Source: Candidatus Fukatsuia endosymbiont of Tuberolachnus salignus (GTDB taxonomy: Bacteria; Pseudomonadota; Gammaproteobacteria; Enterobacterales; Enterobacteriaceae). Taken from it: a DNA stretch of 64,000 nt. Both the position numbers and the translations under genes were made by a program. The first letter of the stretch is position 1. Each line of letters begins with the position of its first letter. Location: positions 2,418,001-2,482,000 of the forward strand of contig NZ_OZ034983.1 of the NCBI RefSeq assembly GCF_964030845.1, read 5' to 3'. The notes under the pieces were generated by a model, which was not told the origin of the DNA, searched no databases, and was given only the letters and a program-made list of their open reading frames with translations. Shown here piece by piece: positions 27,547 through 38,200 of this stretch.

Positions 27547-27586
27547 TGTTAAGCAGGCTATACAACAAAAATATAACAAGGATCTT

Positions 27587-29740
27587 ATGAGTATCAGTGA
27601 ATCTCTAGCAAAACTTAAATTTTATTCATTAAATGAAGTGGCACAAATCTCATTTAATGATTTTTTAGAAAAAACAAAGTTTTACTCCTTAGAAGAAAAA
27701 AACGCTCAAGTGCTTTATAACACAGCACTTGAAGAACAGAGTCAACAAAGAAACGCATTGACGCGTGCTAATCCGATGCTAAAGAACATTCCTAATATTA
27801 TTTATACGGATGTATCACCACAGCATGAATATAACGAAAATTTTACTACCATCAAACATGATTATGCTGTTGCTGATACTCCCGCTTCCATGTTTTCAGT
27901 TTTCGCTTATCTGGCTGAATTATACCGTGAGGCATATGGACTACATGCTAAGCACTCACCCTACCATTTAGATAAGCGGCGGGCAGATTTAAAAACATTA
28001 GCGCTTAGTCAGGATAATAGGGATCAGGAAGTGAGCACCCTAACGCTTTCTAATGACATTTTATTGCAATACGTAAAAGAAAAAATGAAAGAAAAGGGCA
28101 GTACGCTTGATAGGAAAAATAAAAATGATATATATCGATTCCTCTATGAGAGAAAAATTTATACTAACGGTAATGTAAATCTTAATTACTATTTTAACTA
28201 TCATTATGAAGTGATTGAATGGGCACTTAAAGCGCAAGGAACAACGGTCAGTCGCTTATTGGACAACCCTTTTTTCGCGAAAAGAATGATAAAAAGTAAT
28301 CTAAATCCTTTATTACAAGAAAAAAATGATTTCCTTTTTTACCAGATAGTGACTACGCCTAAAAAAACAAAATATTATTATAAATTGACTGGTTTATCTT
28401 CAGAAATAATTGACGCTATCATTGATCCTGTATCTCAACATGAACAGTCAGATTTTGAAAAAGTAGAAAAAATAACCAGAATAAAAAACTACCAGGCGCG
28501 TTATCACATACCGGAAGAGCAAGCGTTTATTTTAGATAATAACACCATATTAATAACAAAAAATAATAATCACCAATCACCGAGTCAATTTGACCAATTA
28601 TTTAATTCTCCACCCCTAAAGGGGGTTCGTTATGAACTCACAGGCGCACAAAAACGTACTCATGCGCCCTTAGAGGCCCAAGAATCGGCGGTATTAAGAC
28701 AGGCATTGGCTGTCGATGAGAGAGAGCTGAGCATCATGTGCGAAATGCTGACTGATGCTGTCGTCTCTCAAATAACCTACCTGTCTGCGTTATATCGTAT
28801 TCGGTTACTTGCGCGTATTCACGGACTCACTATTTCCGAACTCGCTATGCTGTTAAGAATGTTAGTCAATCCATCAAAGAGCCTAACCCTTTTTCCTATC
28901 GATATGAGCGATGATCAGTGCGCTGAGTTGATAGACAAACTCTATCAGCGCACTTATTGGCTGTGTGAGCAAGGATGGCGGGTTGATGAATTGTATGACA
29001 TGACCACCACAGAATATAACGGTGTAAAGACGCTTGAAATCGAAACCTTAATTCAGACCGTCGCCATGGGTTTGAGTTCAGCACTTGCCCAGGAAAACCC
29101 TGAAACAACCATACAGGTATCAGAACAGATCGCCCCTTTTTTCCTCTCTTCATTGGCTTTGCCTTCGATAACAGTGGCTAATTTTTTACTGGCTTGGCTT
29201 GATAAATTAATTCCACACGCCAATCCAAGCAGTCTGATTATTAATGTCAATACATTTAGAAATGAAATAATAAAATGGAATCGAGATCATCTAGAAATCA
29301 ATGAAAAAATGATCATTTTTTGTCAACGTTTACAACAGTTAGCACACATTTATCACCGTTTACAACTCAGTGAACCCGAATTATCGCTACTAGTCGAACA
29401 GCCTCATTTATTAGACGCTTCTCTCACATTAATCGGGCACAGCATCGCACATCTTGAATTATTAACCCGTATCCATAGCCAAATAATCTCACTCGGTGAT
29501 CAGGTTCCTCAGGTGCTAATAGCCCTAAAGCAGCGCAATCTGACGGCGGCCATTTTGGCACCCATGATACAAATGGACAAAGAAACGCTACAACAGGCGG
29601 CTAAACAGGTCGATATTCAGCGAGCAGAAAGGGCAGAGAGAGGTTTCTCTTCTCGATCAAACGCTAGGAGCAGTAGAATCTACAAAAACAGAAGCGAAAA
29701 AATTAGCCGCCGATCTTCGGAAGATTGCGGATTCCCATGA
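27587..29740 (+). CDS. Tc toxin TcA-1, N-terminal part (frameshifted)
   Basis: The start ATG 27587 has AAGGA 5 nt upstream and aligns with the start of the second TcA gene; the longer frame from TTG 27527 has no support. The protein shows the TcA N-terminal (VRP1/SpvA-like) region: MFSVFAYLAELYREAYGLHA, YHLDKRRADLKTLALSQ, EVSTLTLSNDILL. It continues with the alpha-helical shell (VSQITYLSALYRIRLLARIH, LYDMTTTEYNGVKTLE). TcA forms the pentameric receptor-binding and translocation channel that docks the TcB-TcC cocoon. The frame is lost near 29615-29625. The matching continuation in the next frame leads directly into the 29745 frame, so one base has been gained or lost. The two parts together give ~2270 residues, slightly short of typical TcA (~2400-2500). 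Confidence 0.88.
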   Translation: MSISESLAKLKFYSLNEVAQISFNDFLEKTKFYSLEEKNAQVLYNTALEEQSQQRNALTRANPMLKNIPNIIYTDVSPQHEYNENFTTIKHDYAVADTPASMFSVFAYLAELYREAYGLHAKHSPYHLDKRRADLKTLALSQDNRDQEVSTLTLSNDILLQYVKEKMKEKGSTLDRKNKNDIYRFLYERKIYTNGNVNLNYYFNYHYEVIEWALKAQGTTVSRLLDNPFFAKRMIKSNLNPLLQEKNDFLFYQIVTTPKKTKYYYKLTGLSSEIIDAIIDPVSQHEQSDFEKVEKITRIKNYQARYHIPEEQAFILDNNTILITKNNNHQSPSQFDQLFNSPPLKGVRYELTGAQKRTHAPLEAQESAVLRQALAVDERELSIMCEMLTDAVVSQITYLSALYRIRLLARIHGLTISELAMLLRMLVNPSKSLTLFPIDMSDDQCAELIDKLYQRTYWLCEQGWRVDELYDMTTTEYNGVKTLEIETLIQTVAMGLSSALAQENPETTIQVSEQIAPFFLSSLALPSITVANFLLAWLDKLIPHANPSSLIINVNTFRNEIIKWNRDHLEINEKMIIFCQRLQQLAHIYHRLQLSEPELSLLVEQPHLLDASLTLIGHSIAHLELLTRIHSQIISLGDQVPQVLIALKQRNLTAAILAPMIQMDKETLQQAAKQVDIQRAERAERGFSSRSNARSSRIYKNRSEKISRRSSEDCGFP

Positions 29741-29744
29741 GGAT

Positions 29745-32700
29745 ATGCGCTTCTCTGACTTTTCCAGCATCACAAATACGCTGGAATGGTTAACTATGGC
29801 ACAAGAACTTGGTATTAAAACTGACGATTTACGCAAGCTACTCAGGTTATCAAATGTAGCATACTTTGCGGATTATCCGGATTGGCAAGCCGTCTCAACA
29901 GCGTTGCTCGCCGGGCAGGATGCGCAACAGAGCAGGAAGATCGCGCTTGAGCTTGATAAAATAGTCAGCAGAGGATTGAGTCATTACTATGTTGCTTCCC
30001 ATGGAAGCCAAACTACACCACCCGTCATAACGCGCGACCAGGTTTACCAACATTTATTGATTGATAACCAGGTTTCAACCGAAGTGAAAACCAGCAAGAT
30101 AGCAGCGGCCATTGCGGCTCTCCAGCTTTATATTAGCCGCGTCTTACAGCGTAAAGAAGAGGAAGGCTTAAATACAGATGTGTTGAATAAACCTTTCTTT
30201 CAAAATTGGGAGAATGGTAACGGTCGTTATAGCACTTGGGCTGCCGCGGCCAAGCTTCGTTATCAGCCGGAAAATTATATTGACCCACTACAGCGCCTTG
30301 AGCAGAGCCAAATGATGGATAACTTTCAGCAAGCGATTAGTGATGCTCAGCTGAATAATGAAATGATAGAACAGGCATTTAAAGCGTATCTAACAGAGTT
30401 TGAACAGATTGCTAATTTGTCGATTATCAGCGCTTATCACGATAGTGTTAGGAGTAATGAGGGATTGACTTATTTTGTCGGTGAAAATCCTAACGAAAAA
30501 GGGGCCTATTATTGGCGGCGTATTGATCAAAAACAATTTAGTCAGGGGAAATTCTTTGTTGGTGCCTGGAGTCAATGGAAAAAAATTGATTGTGCCGCTA
30601 ATCCGGTTGCTAAATTGATCCGACCTGTGATCTATCAATCTCGTCTTTATCTGGTATGGATAGAAGATCAATGGGAAATGGCAGCAGATAATACTGATAT
30701 CAGAAAACAGATAAAAATCAATAAACAAAAATTAAAAATCGCGTATCTTAATTATAATGGTAACTGGAGTTCAACGTTTTCATTCAATATTTTGGAAGAA
30801 AAACGGATTAAGAATTTAGGATTATCTTGTACAGAAGATAATGAAAAAAACATCATCGCAGTTTATCTTTATGAAAAACAGGACAGTCATTATAGTTTAA
30901 CACCTGAGCATACAGTGGGTTATGCTATTTCTGAGAACATGATCTGTCATGTCATGTCTCATGAATCACTTATAGAATATTTTCCTCATGTAAAAAATGA
31001 ATTTGATGTGCTTAATCAAAAGAATAAAAAAGTAAGTTATCCCTATCCTGGATTATACAACTATAGCATCACAGATAATCAAGATGAACTGATCAGTGGC
31101 CGTCTAAAACTGTCCAATGATATCGGGATAATAGACAGTATAGAATCTGAAAGAAATTTATTCGTAACATGTGAAAGTCATAAAAAAAATTATTTGAAAT
31201 TATTTATCAAACCACGTTTGCAATTTGCACATAATTATTTTTCTGGTTATGAGGAATCGCAACATACGCTCATTGGGCTTATGGAAAAAATGGGGGAAGT
31301 TGGCCATGACAACTATATTTTTTATAAAATAGAAAATAAAAAGAAGCATCAGTCTGGCACCAAAATAACACTTGTCATCTGTCCGAATAAATGTACAGTT
31401 GGCATTTTTAATCCTTACTCCAGTCCCGATCCAACGAAAAATATTAAGTTGTATTTTTATGGCAGAGAAAACCCACTCTTCGAACCGATAATAATAAAAC
31501 GCGGAAAAAATATTTTTCATATCTCTGAATTCAAATATCAATCTGAACGCCCGATACAATTTCAAACACCACAAAATGACATTATGAAATTTAATGAATG
31601 TGTTGAAATTAAACTGGCAGAAGAAAATATAGAATTTGATAATATTTTTTTTGAAACGAACTTTATTAAATCATCCAAAGAAATCAAACCCACTATTACC
31701 GATTTTTTTATATCGATGGGAAATCATCATAAGGAAAAAACTGACAATTTTTTTTCCGAGCTAGACAGCGATAGAATCGTCTTCGAATCCGATGAAATTG
31801 AATATATTATCGAAAATGCCCTGTTTTCTAGCGATATTTTTACAACCACCATCAGTATGAATTTTCATAAAGGTGCAGTGATAACCACCAAGGAATGGGC
31901 AATTAAAATTAAGCGCACACATAAAGCGGACACGTCGAGACTAAAAATTAATAACGATGCTGGTATACAATATTTGATATTGAATGAGGCTTACCGAGAA
32001 CCCCTGAATACGAAATTTGCTAAAAAACTTGTCTCTCTGTCCACGCGAGGCATCGATGCGATATTAAATTTAGAAACACAAAAACAGGAGGAGATTTCCA
32101 GTAAAGCACAGAGGGATTTCCACGGTGCTAACGCTATCTATTTTTGGGAACTGTTCTACTACGTCCCTATGATGGTGATGAAACGTTTATTACAGGAACA
32201 ACATTTTTCCCAGGCCAGTCGCTGGTTAAAATACGTCTATAATCCCGCTGGCTATGCCGAGGCACCGACTGATACTGGTGCATTGAGGCGTTGGAACGTG
32301 CTTCCCTTACACGTCGACGAAAAGAAGAATAATTTAGAAAGCAGTGGTGGCAGAGATCCCGATGCCATCGCTCAGGCGGAACCTATTCATTATCGTATTG
32401 CGACTCTCATGCTTTATCTCGATTTATTGCTTGAACGCGGTGATCATGCTTACCGTCAATTAGAGAGAGACAGCTTGGTAGAAGCGAAAATGTGGTATAT
32501 GCAAGCACTGGATTTATTAGGTGAAAAGCCGGTGCTTAAAGCGTTTATTTGGAATGAGGAAACCACGCTCAAGCAGGCAAGTCTGGTCACTGACACAGAA
32601 GAAGATTATTCCTTACCACAGGGAGCATCATTAACAGTGATACCAGGAGAACAACTGTTTTTACCAGAAGAAAATACCAAATTCAGACGCTATTGGCGTA

Positions 32701-34373
32701 TTTTTGAACATCGCTTATACAACCTACGTCACAATCTGACCCTCGATGGCGCACAGTTGTCACTGCCTTTCTACGCAACGCCACCGGATCCACGCACGTT
32801 GCACTCAGCAAGTCTTTCCTCTTTACAAGGTATTGTGAGTTTACCCACGCAGAGTGTTGAGCGGCCGATGTTACAACGTTTTCCACAGATGCTCGATCAC
32901 GCCCGGGAAATGGTATTACAGCTGATGCAATTTGGCTCCACCCTACTGAACGTTATCGAGCGTAAAGATGCAGAAGCGTTAAACGAGCTATTACAGACTC
33001 AGGCTCTGGCACTGATGACGACCAGCATCCAGTTACAAGATAAAACCCGAGAAGAATTGCAACAGGACTTGACCGCACTGAACCTCAGTGTAGCCGGGGC
33101 CACTGCCCGCTATAAACATTATGATGAGTTGTATGAAGAAAACATCAATCCTGGTGAGCAAAGTGTAATGGATTTATCTGCCGATGCGTCATCAGTGATG
33201 ACAGTCGCACAAGGGTTCAATACGACTGCGGCGGTGCTAGACATGGCACCTAATCTTTTTGGTGCCTCGAATGGGGGTTGCAAATGGGATGGATTAGCCA
33301 GAGGTATGGCGCTGAGCGCTGAAATTGTTGCCGCTAGATTGAGGGTAGCTGCCGATAAAACCTCACAATTTGAGATGTATTGTCGCCGTCGTGAAGAATG
33401 GGATCTCCAACGCAAGAGTGCGCAATCAGAAATTGATCAGCTAACCGCACAGATTAATGGGACGGAGATCCGTATACAGTCAGCGGATAAACAGAAAGAA
33501 TATTTGGAGGCCCAACAGAAACAGATTCAGGAGCAGTTACTATTTCTACAAAGTAAATTCAGTAATCAAAAACTTTATCATTGGTTACGCGGTCAGTTAA
33601 CGGCAATCTATAAAGGGTTCTATGACCAAACCCTCTCGCGTTGTCAGATGTCAGAGCGCGCTTGGTTGTGGGAAACCGCTCAAGAACCACAAAATTTTAT
33701 CCCCGCAGGTGCCTGGCAAGGTATTTATGCGGGGCTACTCAGTGGTGAAATATTGATGTTGAACTTGACTCAAATGGAAACCGCGTATTTACAGTGGGAC
33801 AACAGAGCGTTGGAAGTGGAACGAACTGTTTCTTTAGCGCAAGTGTATAACCAGCAAGCTTTGGGTGAAAATAAATTTGATTTGGCAAAAGAGATCAAAG
33901 AATTGATTACCAACCCGGAAACTAAAACGCGAGGTAAAGACCAAAATACATTGCAAATTAATGGCAAGACCTTGTCTGCGTCAGTCAATATCCACGGGCT
34001 ACAAATCAGCAAAGATTATCCTGTCGCCCTGTTACCAGGTAAAGGCCTGAAGAAACGCCTTATCAAGCAAATCAGCGTCAGTTTGCCGATGCTGCTAGGC
34101 GCTTATCAGGATGTTCAGGCTACGTTAAGTTACCAAGGTTCGTGCCAGTTGCCAAAGGGCTGTACCGCCATCGCAGTCTCACGAGGCATCAATGACCACG
34201 GTCAGTTTCAATTGAATTTCAATGACGAAAAATACCTCCCATTTGAAGGTATCGATATCGAAGATCCTGGCGCGCTAGTGCTTCGTTTCCCTAATGCGAC
34301 CTCGAAACAAAAACAGCCATTGCAAAGTTTAAACGATATCATTTTGCATATTCGTTACATTATTTGTGATTAA
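29745..34373 (+). CDS. Tc toxin TcA-1, C-terminal part
   Basis: The frame is open from about 29620, overlapping the end of the upstream part in another frame; the ATG at 29745 is an internal Met, not a likely start. Residues ~690-1000 (LNTKFAKKLVSL; YFWELFYYVPMMVMKRLL; FSQASRWLKYVYNPAGYAE) and the following blocks match the TcA neuraminidase-like and pore-forming halves. A long coiled-coil stretch (QKEYLEAQQKQIQEQLLFLQ) lies in the channel helices. The C-terminus is the TcB-binding domain: QISVSLPMLLGAYQDVQATL, GCTAIAVSRGINDHGQFQLN, YLPFEGIDIEDPG, IILHIRYIICD. Sequence identity to the second TcA gene is high in the N- and C-terminal thirds and low in the middle (~30.7-31.9 kb), where receptor-binding domains lie. 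That suggests the two copies bind different receptors. Confidence 0.9.
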   Translation: MRFSDFSSITNTLEWLTMAQELGIKTDDLRKLLRLSNVAYFADYPDWQAVSTALLAGQDAQQSRKIALELDKIVSRGLSHYYVASHGSQTTPPVITRDQVYQHLLIDNQVSTEVKTSKIAAAIAALQLYISRVLQRKEEEGLNTDVLNKPFFQNWENGNGRYSTWAAAAKLRYQPENYIDPLQRLEQSQMMDNFQQAISDAQLNNEMIEQAFKAYLTEFEQIANLSIISAYHDSVRSNEGLTYFVGENPNEKGAYYWRRIDQKQFSQGKFFVGAWSQWKKIDCAANPVAKLIRPVIYQSRLYLVWIEDQWEMAADNTDIRKQIKINKQKLKIAYLNYNGNWSSTFSFNILEEKRIKNLGLSCTEDNEKNIIAVYLYEKQDSHYSLTPEHTVGYAISENMICHVMSHESLIEYFPHVKNEFDVLNQKNKKVSYPYPGLYNYSITDNQDELISGRLKLSNDIGIIDSIESERNLFVTCESHKKNYLKLFIKPRLQFAHNYFSGYEESQHTLIGLMEKMGEVGHDNYIFYKIENKKKHQSGTKITLVICPNKCTVGIFNPYSSPDPTKNIKLYFYGRENPLFEPIIIKRGKNIFHISEFKYQSERPIQFQTPQNDIMKFNECVEIKLAEENIEFDNIFFETNFIKSSKEIKPTITDFFISMGNHHKEKTDNFFSELDSDRIVFESDEIEYIIENALFSSDIFTTTISMNFHKGAVITTKEWAIKIKRTHKADTSRLKINNDAGIQYLILNEAYREPLNTKFAKKLVSLSTRGIDAILNLETQKQEEISSKAQRDFHGANAIYFWELFYYVPMMVMKRLLQEQHFSQASRWLKYVYNPAGYAEAPTDTGALRRWNVLPLHVDEKKNNLESSGGRDPDAIAQAEPIHYRIATLMLYLDLLLERGDHAYRQLERDSLVEAKMWYMQALDLLGEKPVLKAFIWNEETTLKQASLVTDTEEDYSLPQGASLTVIPGEQLFLPEENTKFRRYWRIFEHRLYNLRHNLTLDGAQLSLPFYATPPDPRTLHSASLSSLQGIVSLPTQSVERPMLQRFPQMLDHAREMVLQLMQFGSTLLNVIERKDAEALNELLQTQALALMTTSIQLQDKTREELQQDLTALNLSVAGATARYKHYDELYEENINPGEQSVMDLSADASSVMTVAQGFNTTAAVLDMAPNLFGASNGGCKWDGLARGMALSAEIVAARLRVAADKTSQFEMYCRRREEWDLQRKSAQSEIDQLTAQINGTEIRIQSADKQKEYLEAQQKQIQEQLLFLQSKFSNQKLYHWLRGQLTAIYKGFYDQTLSRCQMSERAWLWETAQEPQNFIPAGAWQGIYAGLLSGEILMLNLTQMETAYLQWDNRALEVERTVSLAQVYNQQALGENKFDLAKEIKELITNPETKTRGKDQNTLQINGKTLSASVNIHGLQISKDYPVALLPGKGLKKRLIKQISVSLPMLLGAYQDVQATLSYQGSCQLPKGCTAIAVSRGINDHGQFQLNFNDEKYLPFEGIDIEDPGALVLRFPNATSKQKQPLQSLNDIILHIRYIICD

Positions 34374-34422
34374 CGATTTTGTAAAAAGTCCAGGGTACAG
34401 AGCAAGTCTACATTCAAATCCC

Positions 34423-34447
34423 TATTTGCTGTGATCCACAGCAAATA
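34423..34447 (+). promoter_or_regulatory. Perfect 11-bp dyad upstream of TcA-2
   Basis: TATTTGCTGTG and CACAGCAAATA are separated by ATC. The inner TTTGCTG-N7-CAGCAAA matches the dyad before TcA-1 at almost the same distance from the start codon. It could be an operator or a leader hairpin. Confidence 0.55.
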
Positions 34448-34484
34448 CTAAATCGGCTATACGAAAAAATATAATAAGGATTTT

Positions 34485-35231
34485 ATGAACATTAATGATT
34501 CCCTAAAACAAATTAAGCTTTCTTCATTAAATGAAGTGGCAGAAATGCCGTTTAATGATTTTTTGGAAAAGGCAGAATTTTACCAACTCGATTGGCAAGA
34601 TACGCAAGTGCTGTATGATACCGCGATTGAAAATCAGAACCGACTGAGAAAAACATTGACGCGTGCTAATCCGGAAATAAATATCGGACGGATTATCAGC
34701 GAATATAAACCACCCACGGAGAAGCCGACATATGATTCGAGTTTTCTCTCACTTCAGCACGGATACGCTGTGCCTGGTACTGCCGCCTCTATGTTTTCAG
34801 CGCCTGCTTATCTCTACAAATTATACCATGAAGCACGTGCACTACATGCTCACTCATCAGACTACCATTTAGATAAACGGCGGCCAGATTTAAAAACACT
34901 CGAGCTTAGCCAGGAAAATATGGATCAGGAAGTGAGTACTTTAACGCTGTCTAATGATATTTTATTACAAAAGCTTATAGAAAAAAGGGAGCAGGATCCG
35001 TCAGCCGATGGGAATAAAGGTGACATATATGAATATTTTTCTACCAAGAGCGATTTTCATTATGCCAAGGAAATAATTTATCAGGTATTACACGCGCGTG
35101 AAATAAACGTTAAACGCTTAATGGAAGAAATGCCTTTGGCAAAAGAAATAGATCAAGACATTCTTTTATGTACAGAATTAACCCTGACGCCATTGCGATT
35201 GAATAGCGTAAAAAAAGACATAAAAAAATAG
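34485..35231 (+). CDS. Tc toxin TcA-2, N-terminal 248 residues (frameshifted)
   Basis: ATG 34485 follows AAGGATTTT, and the first residues align with TcA-1. The VRP1-like N-terminus is clear: MFSAPAYLYKLYHEARALHA, YHLDKRRPDLKTLELSQEN, EVSTLTLSNDILL. The frame stops at TAG 35229-35231. Directly before this stop the mRNA reads ATA AAA AAA TAG, so the heptamer A_AAA_AAA ends at the stop codon; a second A7 tract lies at 35210-35216. A -1 shift at either tract enters the frame of the downstream part. It may be a decayed gene or one expressed by slippage. Confidence 0.85.
   Translation: MNINDSLKQIKLSSLNEVAEMPFNDFLEKAEFYQLDWQDTQVLYDTAIENQNRLRKTLTRANPEINIGRIISEYKPPTEKPTYDSSFLSLQHGYAVPGTAASMFSAPAYLYKLYHEARALHAHSSDYHLDKRRPDLKTLELSQENMDQEVSTLTLSNDILLQKLIEKREQDPSADGNKGDIYEYFSTKSDFHYAKEIIYQVLHAREINVKRLMEEMPLAKEIDQDILLCTELTLTPLRLNSVKKDIKK
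35222..35228 (+). promoter_or_regulatory. Slippery heptamer A_AAA_AAA before TAG in TcA-2
   Basis: The zero-frame codons are ATA AAA AAA TAG, and the -1 frame (AAA AAA ATA GCA TCT) is open into the rest of TcA-2. A further A7 at 35210-35216 is in the same phase. Use in vivo is unproven; indel decay in poly(A) is the alternative. Confidence 0.4.
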
Positions 35232-35269
35232 CATCTTATTATAAAGAAAGGGGCTTATCTGCAAAAATA

Positions 35270-38200
35270 ATGGATCCTATCCTTGGATCTTCAACACTTC
35301 CTGGATCTTTGATACTTGAAAAATTAAATAAAATAGCCAGAATAAAAAAATACCAGGATCGCTATAACATACCGGAAGAGCAAGCATTTATCCTAGAGAA
35401 TAATTCCATATTAACAACCCGAAGTCAGCATGATCCAAGATCACCAAGCCAATTTGACCAATTATTTAATTCGCCACCCTTAAAGGGGGTTCGTTATGAA
35501 CTCACAGGCGTGGAAAGATGCACTGATGACGCCTTAGAAGCCGAAGAAGCTGCGGTATTAAGACAGGCATTGGCTGTCGATAAGAGAGGGCTGAGCATCA
35601 TGCGTGAGATGCTGACTTCTGATACTACCGTGTCTCAAATCACCTACCTGTCTGCATTGTATCGTATTCGGTTACTCGCGCGTATTCACGGACTTACTGT
35701 TTCTGAACTCGCTATACTGTTGAAAATGTTAGGTAATCTATCAGAAAATCCAATCACTTTCTCCATAGAAATGAGCGATGATCGATGCGCTGCGTTGATG
35801 GAGAAGCTCTATCAACTCACTTATTGGCTGCGTGAGCAAGGATGGCGGGTTAATGAACTGTATGACATGACCACCACAGAATATAACGGTGAAAAGACGC
35901 CTGAAATCGAAGCATTAATTAACACCATCGCCATGGGTTTAGATTGGGTACCTGCTCAGGCAGAACCTGAAACAGCCATACAGGTGTCAGAACAGATCGC
36001 TCCTTTTATTGCCTCTTCATTGGAACTGTCTTCAGAAACAGTGGCTTGCTGTTTGTTAAATTGGCTTGATAAATTAATTCCACAAACGGCTCCAGACGAT
36101 CTGATTATCAATGTCAATACATTCAGAGATGAAATAATAAAATGGAATCAAGATCATCGAGAAATCAATGAAAAGGTGATCATTTTTTGTCAACGTTTGC
36201 AACAGTTAGCATTCATTTATCGCCGTTTACAACTCAGTGAAGCCGAACTATCGCTACTCGTCGAGCAGCCTCACTGTTTGGATCGATCCCTCACATTAAT
36301 TAAGAACAACATCACCGATCTGCAATTATTAACCCGTGTTCACCGTCAAATAACCTCATTCGGTGATCACGCATCCCAGGTGCTAATGGCATTAAAGCAG
36401 CGGAACCTGACGGCGGATAAGTTGACGGATAGGTTAGCGCTTACAATGCAGACAGACATAGAAACGCTACAACAGGCCGCTAATCTGGCTGATTATACCG
36501 ATTCCTCGCCCTTTATTGATATCTTAAGCATTATCGGCACCGTACAATGGTTAAATACCGCACAATGGCTCAATATTGACACCAATACCTTGCGTCAACT
36601 CATCGATCTCAATGCCCTGTCAACCTATCAGGACTGGCAAGCAGTCGCGACGGCTTTATTGACGGGACTGAATAAACAACAAGCCGAGAAGGTAAATATT
36701 CAGCTTGATGAAGGATTAAGCACCGCCCTGAGCGAGCACTCTATTAATTTTTACTCTGTTGTCGATGAGCCGAGGTTAAATACCCTGACCACCCGCGACC
36801 ATCTCTACCAATATTTATTGATTGATAACCAGATTTCGGCGGAAGTGAAAACCAGCAAAATCGCGGCGGCCATCGCTGCTCTCCAGCTCTATATTAATCG
36901 GACTTTACAACGTCAAGAGAAAGCGGGCTTAAATACAGACATATTAAATAAACCTTTCTTTCAAAATTGGGAGAGCATTAACTGTCGTTATAGCACCTGG
37001 GCTGCCACGGCCAAGCTTCGTTATCAACCAGAAAATTATATTGACCCACTACAGCGCCTTGGGCAAAGCCAAATGATGGATAATTTTCAGCAAGCGATTA
37101 GCGAGACTCAGCTGAATAATGAAGTGATAGAACAGGCATTTAAAGCGTATCTGACCGAATTTGAACAGATCGCGAATTTATCGATTATCAGTGCTTATCA
37201 CGACAATGTGAATAGTAACGAGGGATTGACTTATTTTGTCGGTGAAAATCCGGATGAAAAAGGGATCTATTATTGGCGGCATGTTGATCAAAAACAATTC
37301 AGTAAGGGGAAATTCTTCATTGGTGCCTGGAGTCAATGGAAAAAAATTGACTGCGCGGTTAATTCAATGGATCAACTGATCCGTCCGGTGGTCTATCAAT
37401 CACGTCTTTATCTGGTATGGATAGAGAAACGTCAGGAAACGGAAATAGATCAAGATGATGATAAAAAAAGCAACAGTGTCAACAAATATAAATTAAATGT
37501 GGCGCATCATCGTTATGATGGTAATTGGAGTTCCTCTATTGAATTCCCAATTGAATTTTTTCAATCAGGACCCGGTGAAAAAGCGGAAGAATTATTTTTT
37601 AATGATAAAGCAAAAGTAGGTATCTATTGCGCCGAAGACATTAAAAATAAAAAAATAGCGATTCTTTTTTATAAAAAAGGTGAAAAAAATATAAAGCAAG
37701 GTTTTTTTATTTCTGATGAAATGGTCTGTGATAAAATTGAAAATAGTGCATTACAGATACACTTTGACAGTATAAAAAACCAGCTCGATACAGACAATAC
37801 GATAAAAGTTAATAAGTGCTACTCTTCACCTTATCATTATGCCGCCGAAATCAACGGACAAGAAAATACCGTAAATCATAACGGATTCAGTCTTATAGTA
37901 AAAAACAGTCTGTCTTCTATAAAAATTGGACAGATTCATGAAACATTGAAAATATTTTTCAGAGTGGGCGTCAGCGTTGCGTATCAAGGGGGAGATCCGC
38001 ATCAAACAGAACTGATGAAATTACTGTCTCCTCATGGCGGGGAATTTGCTCTTTCTACGTTAAATGATCAAGTTACAGACAGACCAATGATAAAAGTTGT
38101 TATCTCTTTAGATAAGATGAAAATAGGCATTTATCATTATTTTCATGCCTCCGATGTCAAAATTGAATTCTATCGGCAGGTAACAGAAAAGGTAGAGCAT

